Assembly: GCA_037693485.1 (NCBI GenBank)
Contig: CM075345.1
Coordinates: 77,125,001 to 77,189,000, forward strand
From: Kitagawia praeruptora
Taxonomy: Eukaryota > Streptophyta > Magnoliopsida > Apiales > Apiaceae
DNA: 64,000 bases
Reading direction: 5' to 3'
This document shows, piece after piece, positions 20,701-29,742 of the stretch. The first letter of the stretch is position 1; every line of letters starts with the position of its first letter. The position numbers were made by a program, and so were the translations under genes. The notes under the pieces are model-generated. The model had not been told where the DNA came from and made no database searches. It worked only from the letters and a program-made list of their open reading frames with translations.

Positions 20701-20994
20701 TGGATTAGAAATCAACTTAGAGATTATGGACTTGTGTTGGAAAGAATTCCAATCATGTGTGACAACACAAGTGCAATCTCTATAGTTGCCAATCCTGTCA
20801 ATCATTCTAGAACAAAGCACATTGACATCAGATACCATTTCATAAGAGAACATGCAACTAATGGAACCATTGAGTTGCATTATGTCTCTACAGATAAACA
20901 ACTAGCTGATATATTCACTAAGCCATTAGATGAAGCCACCTTCACAAGGTTGGTAAGTGAGATTGGAATGCTGAATTCTTCAGATTCTGGCTAA
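17722..20994 (+). CDS. pol: Copia-1 pol polyprotein (PR-IN-RT-RH)
   Basis: Open for 1090 codons in the -1 frame relative to gag, overlapping it by 22 bases. The upstream boundary is not a true ATG: the first codon counted is TTG, and the first ATG is at 17786 inside the protease. Domains in order: aspartic protease DSG at residues 26-28; GAG-pre-integrase zinc region with H-x4-H near 155 and CEAC near 190; integrase DDE with D near 220 (HMDLFGP), D near 287 (SDNGTEF) and E near 322 (NGVVERKNR); reverse transcriptase with YVDD at 774-777; RNase H with CDNTSA near 1012 and a DKQLADIFTKPL end. All catalytic residues are present. It probably becomes a gag-pol product by frameshift or splicing; which one is not decidable here. 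Confidence 0.93.
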   Translation: MGTKGKVIPLCLQGKESEKKVMWILDSGCSNHMTGDMALLSQYEEKAGPMVAFGDDSMGNTLGYGKLKVGNVIIEDVALVKGLKHNLLSVGQFTDRGFKVNFDKDECLITHKKTGDFALSGVRKGSLFVANMDSANKDKICCFYSKASNEDCWLWHKKLSHLNFKAINSLVKRELVRGMPTLEFCQEGVCEACQKGKMKRSSHKSKTVTSVTKPLQLIHMDLFGPVNIMSLGRKKYALVMVDDFSRYTWVEFLASKDEAPQVIIEHIKKVDKEAKANNASVIALRSDNGTEFRNATLEAFCKENGISQQFSAPRTPQQNGVVERKNRTLIEAARTMLLDAKMPTCFWAEAVSTACYIQNRTLINKNTGKTPYNLMTGKKPTLKYIHTFGSKCFVLKDNSEYVGKFDAKAFEGIFLGYSMERIAYKVYVISQKKVMESTDVTFDDSKLPGLEEANDEDKDPLKFDNLDDSDEETETRVETQVQQTQVNNDTREEFVPINSEETSIQDTPVSNGNFTGGGNEDDHDEDDEATSRMRNQAEHSRKWDRSHTAEQIIGDPNAGVRTRRATQNECLYGCFLSQVEPKKLDDALLDPDWIIAMQEELNQFERNKVWELVPAPKNRTIVGTKWVLKNKMDEDGVIIRNKARLVAKGYSQQEGIDYDETFAPVARLEAIRIFLAFAAHSNFKVYQMDVKSAFLNGELEEEVYVQQPPGFEDPHFPEFVYRLLKALYGLKQAPRAWYDTLSQFLLENQFTRGTLDKTLFYKKHGDDMILVQIYVDDIIFGSTNEKLCEKFSKLMQSRYEMSMMGELTFFLGLQVSQRKDGIFISQTKYIKDLLKKFDLEDCSPAKTPMATATKLDEDAKGKRVDISVYRGMVGSLLYLTASRPDIMFATCLCARFQSNPKESHLIAIKRIFRYLKGTPNLGLWYPKDTGFNLVGYSDADYAGCRVDRKSTSGSCQFLGQRLVSWYSKKQQSVSTSTAEAEYIAAGSCCAQVLWIRNQLRDYGLVLERIPIMCDNTSAISIVANPVNHSRTKHIDIRYHFIREHATNGTIELHYVSTDKQLADIFTKPLDEATFTRLVSEIGMLNSSDSG
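17750..17762 (+). promoter_or_regulatory. Possible 3' splice site at the gag/pol junction (Copia-1)
   Basis: TTTGTGTTTGCAG|GGC has a pyrimidine tract and AG immediately before the first pol-frame codons. The same TTTGCAG|GGC occurs at the gag/pol junction of Copia-2 (51611-51620 region). Splicing onto it would place pol in phase 0. The function is inferred. Confidence 0.35.
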
Positions 20995-21836
20995 GTGAAT
21001 ACATCATCTAGATTGTTGCAGCAGTAAACACTTACTTTATCTAAATCCTCAATATTTTTGAAGTAAGTGTTGGCTGAAATATGATTTATAAATATTTCAA
21101 ATCTGCTGCATATGTTGAAAATCATATTTTTATTAACTTAAAATTTCTATGAAATTTTGAGAAAATCACTATTTGATTTGCTAGAATATTTTTCAATGAA
21201 TATGTCTGGTAGATTTTAAAAAGATAGTGAAAATCAAATTTTTATGAGTGATGGGTATAGTTCGATAAGTCAGACTTCTCGAATGATTCACTATTCGACA
21301 TCTCTAATAAGTCTCATTAGAGTACTCTTGAGTTCTCGAATAGAGTCTTTCTGAGATATCGAATAGAGGAATGATTGACTTCTCGAATATAGTAACTGAG
21401 TTCTCGAATGACTGAGTTCTCGAACACTATATTTGAGTTCTCGAATCATTTGAAAAGGCTGAATTCTCGCTGAATTTTAATCGATTTTGGACTTTTTGTC
21501 TAAAAGTTTAATTCACTCATAAAAACACATATTATTTAATTTAGAATTATTTCTAAGTTAGATAACTGCCAGCTGTGAGTTTCTATCTGCTTGAGTTATC
21601 GATTAAGCCATTCTTGACTTCTCGAATAGTTGTTTTCTACTTCTCGAATGCCTGACTTGTCGATACAAAACTGCTAATCGACAATTCAAGCACTTCATAC
21701 TTATACAATCTCACATCTATTCGATTCATTTCATTCGATTTCTCAAGCATCTACACTCTCTAAACCCCTGAAACCCTAGCTACGAAAAGCCAAATTTCTT
21801 CTTCAACCTTCAATTTCTTTTCTCTCTTCTACACAA
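20995..21836 (+). promoter_or_regulatory. Copia-1 pol-ORF3 spacer with inverted LTR motifs
   Basis: 842 bp without a gene. Positions 21255-21680 carry about nine copies of (A/G)CTTCTCGAAT, GAGTTCTCGAAT or GATATCGAAT, the reverse complement of the repeated motifs in the LTR. The last ~70 bases before ORF3 are C/T-rich (for example CTTCAATTTCTTTTCTCTCT), like a plant 5' UTR, then ACACAAATGGCA. An own promoter or leader for ORF3 is plausible. Confidence 0.5.
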
Positions 21837-24800
21837 ATGGCAACAGTAAAGTTCAACACCAACTTCATCGCTCTCACTAGTGATGTTGAAGCACCAAATG
21901 CAAATTTCAAGTGCTTTGTGAAATGGATGGCTGAGTCATATATCAAGGATGCACTCTCAGCCAACCCAACTCTATATCTAGATATTCTGGAACAATTCTG
22001 GAGTACTGCTATTGTGGAGGTTGTAGCCCTGGAAAACGCAATCACTTCATATGTCATCTACTGCAAGGTTCAAGATAAGGAAATCACTATCACTACTGCA
22101 GACATGAACCAAGCACTAGGACTACAACAAGAGTCATTTGACAGAATGGCCACTAACGCAGAGTTGGAGGAATTCTTTGAGTTCATAAACTACTCAGATG
22201 GGATTAACCTTGGAAAGCTAAACAGAAAGAATCTGAGAAAGGAGTGGAGTTATGTGTTTGCAACTCTTCTCCAAGTCTTCACTGCCAGGAAATCAAGCTT
22301 TGACCAAATCAGTGCACCAGTGCAGCAAATTGGATATGCTTTGGCCTATGGAAAGAAGATAGATGTTGGCCAAATCATACTTCAAGAATTATATGGGAGA
22401 CTTGGTAAGAACACAACCAAGAGAGGTACTGATATTTTCTTCCCTCGCTTTATTCAATCTGTACTTAATTATAAAAATGCTTCATTGATTGAATTGCCTG
22501 GGATTGATAAAAATAAAATAGGCTATCCTAAGTCCATGACCAAACTCATTTTTGGTAATTTGGAAACTAGGAATGATGTGGATGTAAGACTAAACATAAC
22601 TCCCCATATGGAGAGTTTGTTTAAGACTTACCCCCACAACATGCCAACATTTGATGCAAAATCTAAGTTAGCACAGCCCAAGCAAGTAGAACAAAATGCT
22701 AACCCAGGGCCTGCTAACCAACCCTCTCAACCAAACACTCTACCTCTTACTGAGCCAACTGCATCATCCTCTCAAAAGGGTGATGTTAGTAAAAAGAAGA
22801 GAAAGGAAGTAATGTCTGCACCTTTAAACATCTTGTCTGAAGCAGCATTAGCTGTTGAATTAGGTATAGGAAGTGAGGAACCTGAGTCACCCTTACACAG
22901 AACAAAGAAGAAGAAAACTAAGACCACCTCCTCAGTCACACAAATGGCTGAAGTTGTAAAATCAGGGGCACACAGCTCACTAGGTGTATCCTCTCAACAG
23001 GGTGCACCTATAGAATCAAGCATCCTCCCCAATGCACCTTCTTGTATAGAGTCAGCACATGGGAGTGATAAGGCTGGCACAACACTGAGTGGAGAGCACA
23101 TCACTTTTGAAACTCCCTCTATCTCTCAGGGGGAGTTGCCAAAATCTACTCTAAAACACACTTCTCTTCCAGAATCTATCTCTGAAATTTCTTTGGAACC
23201 TGCAACTCAGGCAACTGAGATGCAAGGTATTGATCATCAAGAATTCTTTTCTCTTGATGAGCCAATAATTTCAAGTGACTTAGTGCATGACACTTTGTTC
23301 ACCACTCAGAACCCACATTTAGATGGTGAGGGAATGCATGCTGAGGCATATCCTAATGACACCATCACAAACACAGAGGTTCCCCTAGTTTTTACTAGAG
23401 ACTCTGTGCCTGTGTCAACTGCTGGTGTAATTCATCCCACTTCTGTGGTGACACCAGTAGTAGAGTCAATCCATCCGGTTACAGAAGTTGCATCTGTAAC
23501 TGAGGAGACTAGCTTGCCTAGCTCTAGCTCTGACTTCATGTCAACATGGCTGAAGCCTGTGCAACATGACAGTGCTTCAGGATCAGGGTCTGTTCCACAA
23601 CAATTGACGGTTGAAGCACTTCAAAGCTTAATTGTGGATCAGATTCCTGAGTTCACAAAGATTGCTCAGCACCTTCTCACTGCAGACATGCCAAATCCAG
23701 ACTATGAAGCTATTCTGTTATGCCATAGGGATGATGTGGAAGTGCAGAAGTCAAAGATCATTGATGATGCTGAGAGAGATGGCAACATAGATGCCTGGTT
23801 GCAAGGAAAATATGATATTACTCTCGATGAAGCACTTCAGTATCTCAGGGAGGAATACATCACTTCACTGGGCTCCAATGCAAAATCCCTGTCACCTGGT
23901 GAAGTGTATGAAGCTGTAAATGACTCCTACAAGGGTTTCCTCAAGGCTGCACACTATCTTGGCAAGGGAGTCAAAACTGAAGTCAACAGGGTGTGTGATA
24001 AGACAGCCACTTCAGTAGCAGAAGTCAAGAGGGCCTTTGATGCTAAATTTCCTCAACTGGACAGTGTGTTCAAGGACATCAAACACTGCAACTCTACCTG
24101 CACTCAGATGGACAATGGGCTGGCTGTGCTAAAAGATGCTGTCACAGGTCTGGGGCATAAATTTCAGAATCTATCTGACCAGACTACAGATGCCAATGCC
24201 ATGCTGAGGATAATGTTCAAGAATCTCTATGGAGATAGGCTAGTGACTGATGTTCCTGTGCATGAATTGTCTAAATATGAAGTGAAGAGACTGCAGGATC
24301 AATCTTTACCTGGTTTTAAGGCCAATGAGCTATTCACTAAGGTCAACACTCTTGAGCAGGAGGTAGCCACTCTCACCAAGACCAATGCTCATCTCACAGA
24401 CAAGGTTGCATTGCTAAATGATCAGTTGGACACTCAAGCATCCACCACAGCTGATGTCCTTCTGCATCAACAAACCATGTTAGCTGCAATGATGAAGCAT
24501 ATGGGTCTCCCTCTACCTGATGAATCTTCAATCCCAAAGGACATTTCTACAGCCTCTGTGCCTGACAACAAGCCTAAGGGGGAGAAGAAGGCTAGGAACT
24601 CAAATTCAAAGGGGGAGACAAAGGGAGAGAAAGGCATAGTAATCAAAGAGGGTGGTCAACAAAGGGCTTCTAAGTCTCTAGCAAATGTGCCTGGCAAGGG
24701 AAAAGCCAAAGTAGATGAGCCTCCATCTATCTTGCCAGTTGTCACCTTACCAACTGTGCACATCACTACTCCTGGAGGACAAAAGCAATCCATAACTACC

Positions 24801-26591
24801 ACAGTGGTTGCAGGGAGTATGCCATCTGACAAACCTCAAATCTCTATATCTGAGAGTGCCAAGCCTGTAGAAGTCAAAGTTGTTACTGAGGCCAAGCTAC
24901 AAGAAGTTGCTAACTCCAATGTTTATCATGATAAAGCCTTCTTGGAGTTTCTGAAAGCCATAAGGGAACAGGTTGGTGACACTCAGTTTTATCTGAGGGA
25001 GGTGAAGAAGCAGATAGACTACATCACTGTCATCCCCAAGAAAGTCAACAATATATGGGTCAAGGAGATAGTGATGGTTTCCAAACTAAAGATATGGCAT
25101 CTAACATACCAGACTCTACAAGACCTAAAGCACTCAGAGATAGATGCCATACTTGAGCTCATTGAGAAAAAGAATGAGAACAGCAAGAGTCTGTTTGATG
25201 ATTTGAGGAATGGTCAACCTACAAGGCTACCAGAAGTGATCAAGAAGCCATGGACAATTATTTATCAGTCTGGTACCAGAATTGAAGATATCAAGCAATT
25301 GGTCATTCCTCATGATCTCACCTCCAGAAATCACAGACTGATCATTGCTATCATTGATCAATTACAGAAGAAGGTTGGAGCCAGAAATGCTGAAGAAATT
25401 GAGGCACTGCATATCCTCAGAACCTATATTGCAACTGGTGAAATTCCAGAGATGGCTCAACCTAGGAGAAATAAGGATGATGATTCTGAAGACAAAGGTG
25501 ATGGGAGGAGAAGACATCACAGGAGAGATAAGGGTGATGAAGATAAGAAGAAAAAGGGGGACAAGGATGGAAAGGATGATGATGACCAGGGTAAAACATA
25601 TGTGAGAAAGAGTGGAAGACAGCAAGCCTTAGGCAATGCTAGCAGTAATCTCACCACAACACAAGACTCTAAGTCTAGGGTGAATACTGTTAGTAGTGAC
25701 CTAGCAAAATCTACATCTATGGCTTCTGCAACTGTCTTACCATCTCAAGAAAAGAAGAAGATTCAAGTCAAGAAACCATGTGTATGTTTCAGAAAGCAAT
25801 CTGCTAATGGAATACTACTATGGTCTACCAACCAAGGTCAAAGATTTCTGCCAAGCAACCATGTCAAAAGGATAAAGTTTAAACATACTGCAAGGAGAGT
25901 GAAGCTATCCAAATCTAGAGCCCTAACAATCATTCCAGGATTAAAGCTCCAGCCACTTGATGAAGACTTTGATGAAGAGCAACTGCTATTTCTAAGAGCT
26001 CAAAAGATATGCTATGCTGCAATTGTGGATGATCACCTTGTAATCAAGTACACTGATGGGAAAGAAATGAAATTCAAACAAGGGGGTTGTCAACATTGGG
26101 GTAAATTGTATGAGATAGAAAGAATCATTGCATTGCTGGATTCTAAGGACAAGGTGGAGAAAGTATGGAAGCTGGAATTGATTGACTTTGTGAAAATGAA
26201 GAAAGACTATGCTGAGAAGATAAGGAAGGGCTGCTATGAGAAATGGTTAGAAAGGGAGAAAGAAATTGATAGACTGGAGATTGAAGCAGAAAAGCTAAGG
26301 GCAAAGGGATTGTGTAGAGTTCAGTTTGATCCCTATGTGGTGAAGTATAGGAGGAGAAATGGAGATAATGTCAATATAAGAATGAACCTACTCAGTCACT
26401 ATCCTGCCAACATTCTGAAGCCAGTGCTTGAAGATTTCAAAAACTCTATTATGATTGAAGAATTGGATGCTATGACAGAAATCATGAGAGCAATAGATGA
26501 GAATGCAAGGAAGGAGAAAGAAAGGAAACAGAAAGCATATGATGATCTACAAGCCAAAGCAATGGAGATGCAATCAAAAGAAAATGGCTAG
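21837..26591 (+). CDS. Copia-1 third ORF, 1584 aa (Sirevirus ORF3/'env-like' position)
   Basis: Function unknown. Start ATG in good context (CAAATGGCA). Residues 1-270 form a conserved domain seen in plant Copia elements: ANPTLYLDILEQFWSTA, LNRKNLRKEWSYVFATLLQV, then FFPRFIQSVLNY; Copia-2 ORF3 has the matching LNRSFLRKEWSFFF and RFIQLFINH. Then a long low-complexity Ser/Thr/Pro region with KKKRKE and KKKKTK basic runs (possible nuclear signals), a coiled-coil-like region around 770-890, a Lys/Asp/Glu-rich segment near 1200-1260, and a charged helical C-terminus. I see no signal peptide or hydrophobic membrane segment, so an envelope role is not supported. The long intact frame in a recent insertion argues that it was functional. 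Confidence 0.85.
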   Translation: MATVKFNTNFIALTSDVEAPNANFKCFVKWMAESYIKDALSANPTLYLDILEQFWSTAIVEVVALENAITSYVIYCKVQDKEITITTADMNQALGLQQESFDRMATNAELEEFFEFINYSDGINLGKLNRKNLRKEWSYVFATLLQVFTARKSSFDQISAPVQQIGYALAYGKKIDVGQIILQELYGRLGKNTTKRGTDIFFPRFIQSVLNYKNASLIELPGIDKNKIGYPKSMTKLIFGNLETRNDVDVRLNITPHMESLFKTYPHNMPTFDAKSKLAQPKQVEQNANPGPANQPSQPNTLPLTEPTASSSQKGDVSKKKRKEVMSAPLNILSEAALAVELGIGSEEPESPLHRTKKKKTKTTSSVTQMAEVVKSGAHSSLGVSSQQGAPIESSILPNAPSCIESAHGSDKAGTTLSGEHITFETPSISQGELPKSTLKHTSLPESISEISLEPATQATEMQGIDHQEFFSLDEPIISSDLVHDTLFTTQNPHLDGEGMHAEAYPNDTITNTEVPLVFTRDSVPVSTAGVIHPTSVVTPVVESIHPVTEVASVTEETSLPSSSSDFMSTWLKPVQHDSASGSGSVPQQLTVEALQSLIVDQIPEFTKIAQHLLTADMPNPDYEAILLCHRDDVEVQKSKIIDDAERDGNIDAWLQGKYDITLDEALQYLREEYITSLGSNAKSLSPGEVYEAVNDSYKGFLKAAHYLGKGVKTEVNRVCDKTATSVAEVKRAFDAKFPQLDSVFKDIKHCNSTCTQMDNGLAVLKDAVTGLGHKFQNLSDQTTDANAMLRIMFKNLYGDRLVTDVPVHELSKYEVKRLQDQSLPGFKANELFTKVNTLEQEVATLTKTNAHLTDKVALLNDQLDTQASTTADVLLHQQTMLAAMMKHMGLPLPDESSIPKDISTASVPDNKPKGEKKARNSNSKGETKGEKGIVIKEGGQQRASKSLANVPGKGKAKVDEPPSILPVVTLPTVHITTPGGQKQSITTTVVAGSMPSDKPQISISESAKPVEVKVVTEAKLQEVANSNVYHDKAFLEFLKAIREQVGDTQFYLREVKKQIDYITVIPKKVNNIWVKEIVMVSKLKIWHLTYQTLQDLKHSEIDAILELIEKKNENSKSLFDDLRNGQPTRLPEVIKKPWTIIYQSGTRIEDIKQLVIPHDLTSRNHRLIIAIIDQLQKKVGARNAEEIEALHILRTYIATGEIPEMAQPRRNKDDDSEDKGDGRRRHHRRDKGDEDKKKKGDKDGKDDDDQGKTYVRKSGRQQALGNASSNLTTTQDSKSRVNTVSSDLAKSTSMASATVLPSQEKKKIQVKKPCVCFRKQSANGILLWSTNQGQRFLPSNHVKRIKFKHTARRVKLSKSRALTIIPGLKLQPLDEDFDEEQLLFLRAQKICYAAIVDDHLVIKYTDGKEMKFKQGGCQHWGKLYEIERIIALLDSKDKVEKVWKLELIDFVKMKKDYAEKIRKGCYEKWLEREKEIDRLEIEAEKLRAKGLCRVQFDPYVVKYRRRNGDNVNIRMNLLSHYPANILKPVLEDFKNSIMIEELDAMTEIMRAIDENARKEKERKQKAYDDLQAKAMEMQSKENG

Positions 26592-26737
26592 TACCTCATC
26601 ATACTGTAAAAGTATTTATCTTGTAATTTCATTTATGTGTTCAATCAAAATACATACCTGTACTTTTAAAGTTTTATCTTTATGTATGTTAGGCTTGTTA
26701 TCAGACATGAAATTGTGACTAAGGGTCTCACTCACAA

Positions 26738-26749
26738 TTTGGGGGAGAT
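26738..26749 (+). promoter_or_regulatory. Copia-1 polypurine tract
   Basis: TTTGGGGGAGAT immediately before the 3' LTR primes plus-strand synthesis. Copia-2 has AGGGGGAGAT at the same place. Confidence 0.85.
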
Positions 26750-28040
26750 TGTTAGTTACAGAGGCATGCCTGTACTCATCTAATAACAAGCCTAATTGTT
26801 TGTAATGCTTTGCATTACTTACATGACCTCTTAACTGAGGGAACCTCTAGTTGTAGAGTTTCTGTTTGTATTGTACTTGTAATAGGCATCAAATCCTAGT
26901 TGTGTAACTGTACAAATAGAGTCTAGAATAATGCTTGAAAGAAGTTCCATGGTTCATGCCTCAAGCAAGGAGTTAAAGACTGCCAAATAATCACAGTTGG
27001 GATTTGAAGAAATGAAGAATTTGCCTAAGTACCAATTCGAGAAGTATATTTGTCTATTCGAGAAGTCCAGCATTCGAGAAGTCAGAGATTCGATATCTCA
27101 AGACACTATTCGATATCTCTGAATACACTGTTCGATATCTCATTCGATATCTCAGGGATTCGATATGTCTACTACTCTATTCGAGAACTCAAGAAGTCAA
27201 CAAGTCAAGATGGTATTCGAGTTCTCAAAGAGTCAACAAGTCAAAGTTCCATTCGATATCTCAAGGACTCAGAAAGCTATTCGACAACTCAAGGATTCGA
27301 TAAGTCAAATGTTCTATTCGACAACTCAAGGAATCCTGATGGAAAAGAGCTATTCGAGAAGTGGTTCGATATGTCACTATAACAGTATTAGAGAACTTAG
27401 AGTTATCGATCAAGTCAATTCTAGTTCTCGAATCACTTACTTAGTCACTTCTCGAATACATTCTTGGAGACAAAATACTGAAGAAATTGTACAAGTCAGA
27501 AACCTGCAACAAGCCAATGCACTTTATGGACCACAATCTGTAACGTGCTCTGGAAAGCCTACAAGGAAGCTTGGAGAGATATAGAAGAGACAAGGAGCTA
27601 AAGAAGTGGATCTAAACAGGCTTTGCAAAGTCAAATCTGTAACCGTTTGGATGCTTACTCAAAAAGGATAGACAGACTAGAAAGTAATTTGTTTAGCTAC
27701 CTTATTTGTAGTAAGCAGGCTGTATCCATGTTCTATAAGGACACAGCCTCACTTCATAACTTAGTAACTTAGTGAGTCAAGTTTTTCATACACTGTAAGC
27801 TATATCTCTCTGAGAAAAACGAAGCTGAGAATACTACCATTTGTATTCACAGATTGTAGCAACCTTTATCTAATATACATTAGATTAAAGTGATATTGTG
27901 TCTTGTGTTGTTTATTTATCCGCACCTTAATTTCTGCACACACAGGCACTTATCTGCTACACAGACTCAACCCAAGAAAAGTTCAAGAATCCATTCACCC
28001 CCCCCCCTCTGTATTCTTTTACCGTGTTCAATACTCAACA
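26750..28040 (+). repeat. Copia-1 3' LTR
   Basis: 1291 bp, identical to the 5' LTR except for two transitions seen by eye. Confidence 0.95.
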
Positions 28041-28356
28041 CCCTCCAAAGCTAGTTCTATAACTCGTTTCAAATTTAACCAACTCTTTTAATTTTTACCT
28101 AACTCTTTTAACTTCTATTGAATATTCTCAACAAACTCATCTCATTCTAGTTAAATGATGATGTGGCATGGATGCATAAATGCATCCTTGGTTTCAAATT
28201 TAGCACCAAGGATGCATAATATAGCAATAACACCAAGGATTCATAATATAGCAATAGCAAGGATGCATCCAACTATAGCACTCAGATGAGTTTTTTAGCA
28301 CTTGGTGCTATAATATAGCAATAGCACCAATGATAGCATTGCATTGGACTTGCTCT

Positions 28357-29108
28357 TATGGTTCTAAAAATCCCCGATTCAATCGATTAATTCTCTGTAA
28401 CGTAATCAATCGATTTGATTTTTGAAATTCGGTTAATCCTGTGAATTTATTTAAAATGACATGTTTAATTGTAAATTAGACTAATATATTAAATATTATT
28501 ATAATCTATATATATTATAAATTAGTTGATAGCTCTTACCTAAGATTTGGTATCCATATTTAGGTTTGTACAAGATTTTGTATTGATTTTGACCCACTGA
28601 ATAATTCATTTGTAGGTTTGGTATTCATATTATGTTTGGGAAAGATCCAAATTCATTATTTGACCCATTATTAATTAAAGAAAGTCTGTATACAAATTTA
28701 AATACTATTTACATACTCTTTTAATATTTATGGTAAGATTATTAATGAAAATTTGAATAAATCTTTTAGTTTTGGTAAACTTATTAATACATATTATCAC
28801 AGATTTAGAAAATCTAAATAATTTTATCTTTGATTGCATTTGTTATAATATAGAAAAAAATAATATTTTATTAATATTATTTCTTTCAATATTAATTTAT
28901 TTGATCTTAAATATAAAGTTATTTTCTTTATTTAATAGTTATTATTATATATAATAATTATTATAAAATTTAAATTTAAACTACCGTGTACGTATCACGG
29001 GCTATAACCTAATATCTAATTAATATTCCGATTAATCCCCAATTATCCAATTAATTATAAATCGGTATCTCAATCGATTTGTACCAATTATCGATTTTTA
29101 CAGTCATG
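28357..29108. mobile_element. Short inverted-repeat element, split by a Helitron
   Basis: The left end TATGGTTCTAAAAATCCCCG and right end CGATTTTTACAGTCATG match the ends of an 88-bp element present in the Gypsy LTRs (44909-44996, 46774-46861), including the CCGATTAAT and AATCGGTA-CTCAA blocks. Here the two halves are about 560 bp apart, with a Helitron 3' end between them. Confidence 0.55.
28506..29012 (+). mobile_element. Helitron, 3' end clear, 5' end tentative
   Basis: The 3' end has a hairpin CCGTG..CACGG at 28984-29000, then GCTATAAC and CTAA, with a host T at 29013, the Helitron terminus pattern. A possible TC start (A|TCTATATATATTATAAATT) is at 28506. AT-rich, no coding. Confidence 0.45.
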
Positions 29109-29742
29109 TACCTAGTTAACAAAGAAAAAGAAAAAAAATAGTGCTCTGTTATGCCTCATTTGCTTCAATACAATCGTATAATAGTTCCTTTTCCAAATAA
29201 TATTGGCTTTAACTTTTTACCTATTTGGTATAATATTGAATTTAATAATAAATTATATTCTATAATATATAATAAGAGTAAGAGGGATAATAAAGGAGTA
29301 TTATCATAGGTCAAGGGTTCGACTCCTAACAACAACACATATTTTATAAATTAAATTTAAACTCACTAATACAAAACTTAATTAATAAACGCATTGAGTT
29401 TGTTTATGTCTCGACCTAAAAATCTTCTATTATTGTCAGATTCACAATCTTATATTGTGCATGTTTCTTTTATTTCAGTTATGTAGTCTTCTTAAATCGA
29501 GAGTTGAGAGTCCTGAATTTTGTAGTATATCTCAGTTGTGGAACAAGCATGGTTTTTTCTTTATAGGCTTCATAATATTTTGAAAGTTTGATTTTAGTAA
29601 CTGAGAAAAAATCCTTGCGTGTCTATTTGATAACAGAAGAAGGTAGTACGTGGGATATGGTTAGTGAAAAGGATGTGTGGGAAAGTCGGAGTCTCGATGT
29701 AGAAGAGGATTACGTTCTTTTTAATATTTATAATTTATAAAA
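29109..29742. other. AT-rich intergenic DNA, no gene seen
   Basis: Nothing recognisable. Positions 29440-29700 are less AT-rich, but no frame carries a known motif. Confidence 0.5.

Larger units (their letters stand above)
13900..28040 (+). mobile_element. Copia-1: complete Sirevirus-like LTR retrotransposon (14.1 kb)
   Basis: Two 1291-bp LTRs (13900-15190 and 26750-28040) start TGTTAG and end CAACA, with a 5-bp target duplication CCCTC (13895-13899 and 28041-28045). The order is LTR, primer binding site, gag, pol (protease, integrase, RT, RNase H: Ty1/Copia order), an 842-bp spacer, a large third ORF, polypurine tract, LTR. By eye the LTRs differ at two positions only (C/T near 14547/27397 and T/C near 14904/27754), about 0.15 percent, so the insertion is very recent. 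No stop or frameshift interrupts the ORFs apart from the gag/pol frame change. The RT context YVDDIIFGST and the extra ORF suggest the Sirevirus lineage. Confidence 0.95.
13803..28356. mobile_element. Older MITE split by Copia-1
   Basis: The left part (13803-13899) begins TTAGAGTAATTCCAATACTA; the right part (28041-28356) ends ..TGGACTTGCTCTTA, whose complement TAAGAGCAAGTCCAATGCAA matches the left end. Both contain GCTATTGCTAT/ATAGCAATAGCA repeats, and the right part has several AAGGATGCAT motifs. The GAGCA..TCCAAT start is common to a plant MITE type, perhaps hAT-like. The interior from 13900 to 28040 is the Copia-1 insertion. Confidence 0.6.

Noticed and set aside
21837..26591. Calling Copia-1 ORF3 an envelope protein
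   Set aside because: No signal peptide or hydrophobic membrane segment visible; only the position matches env-like genes.
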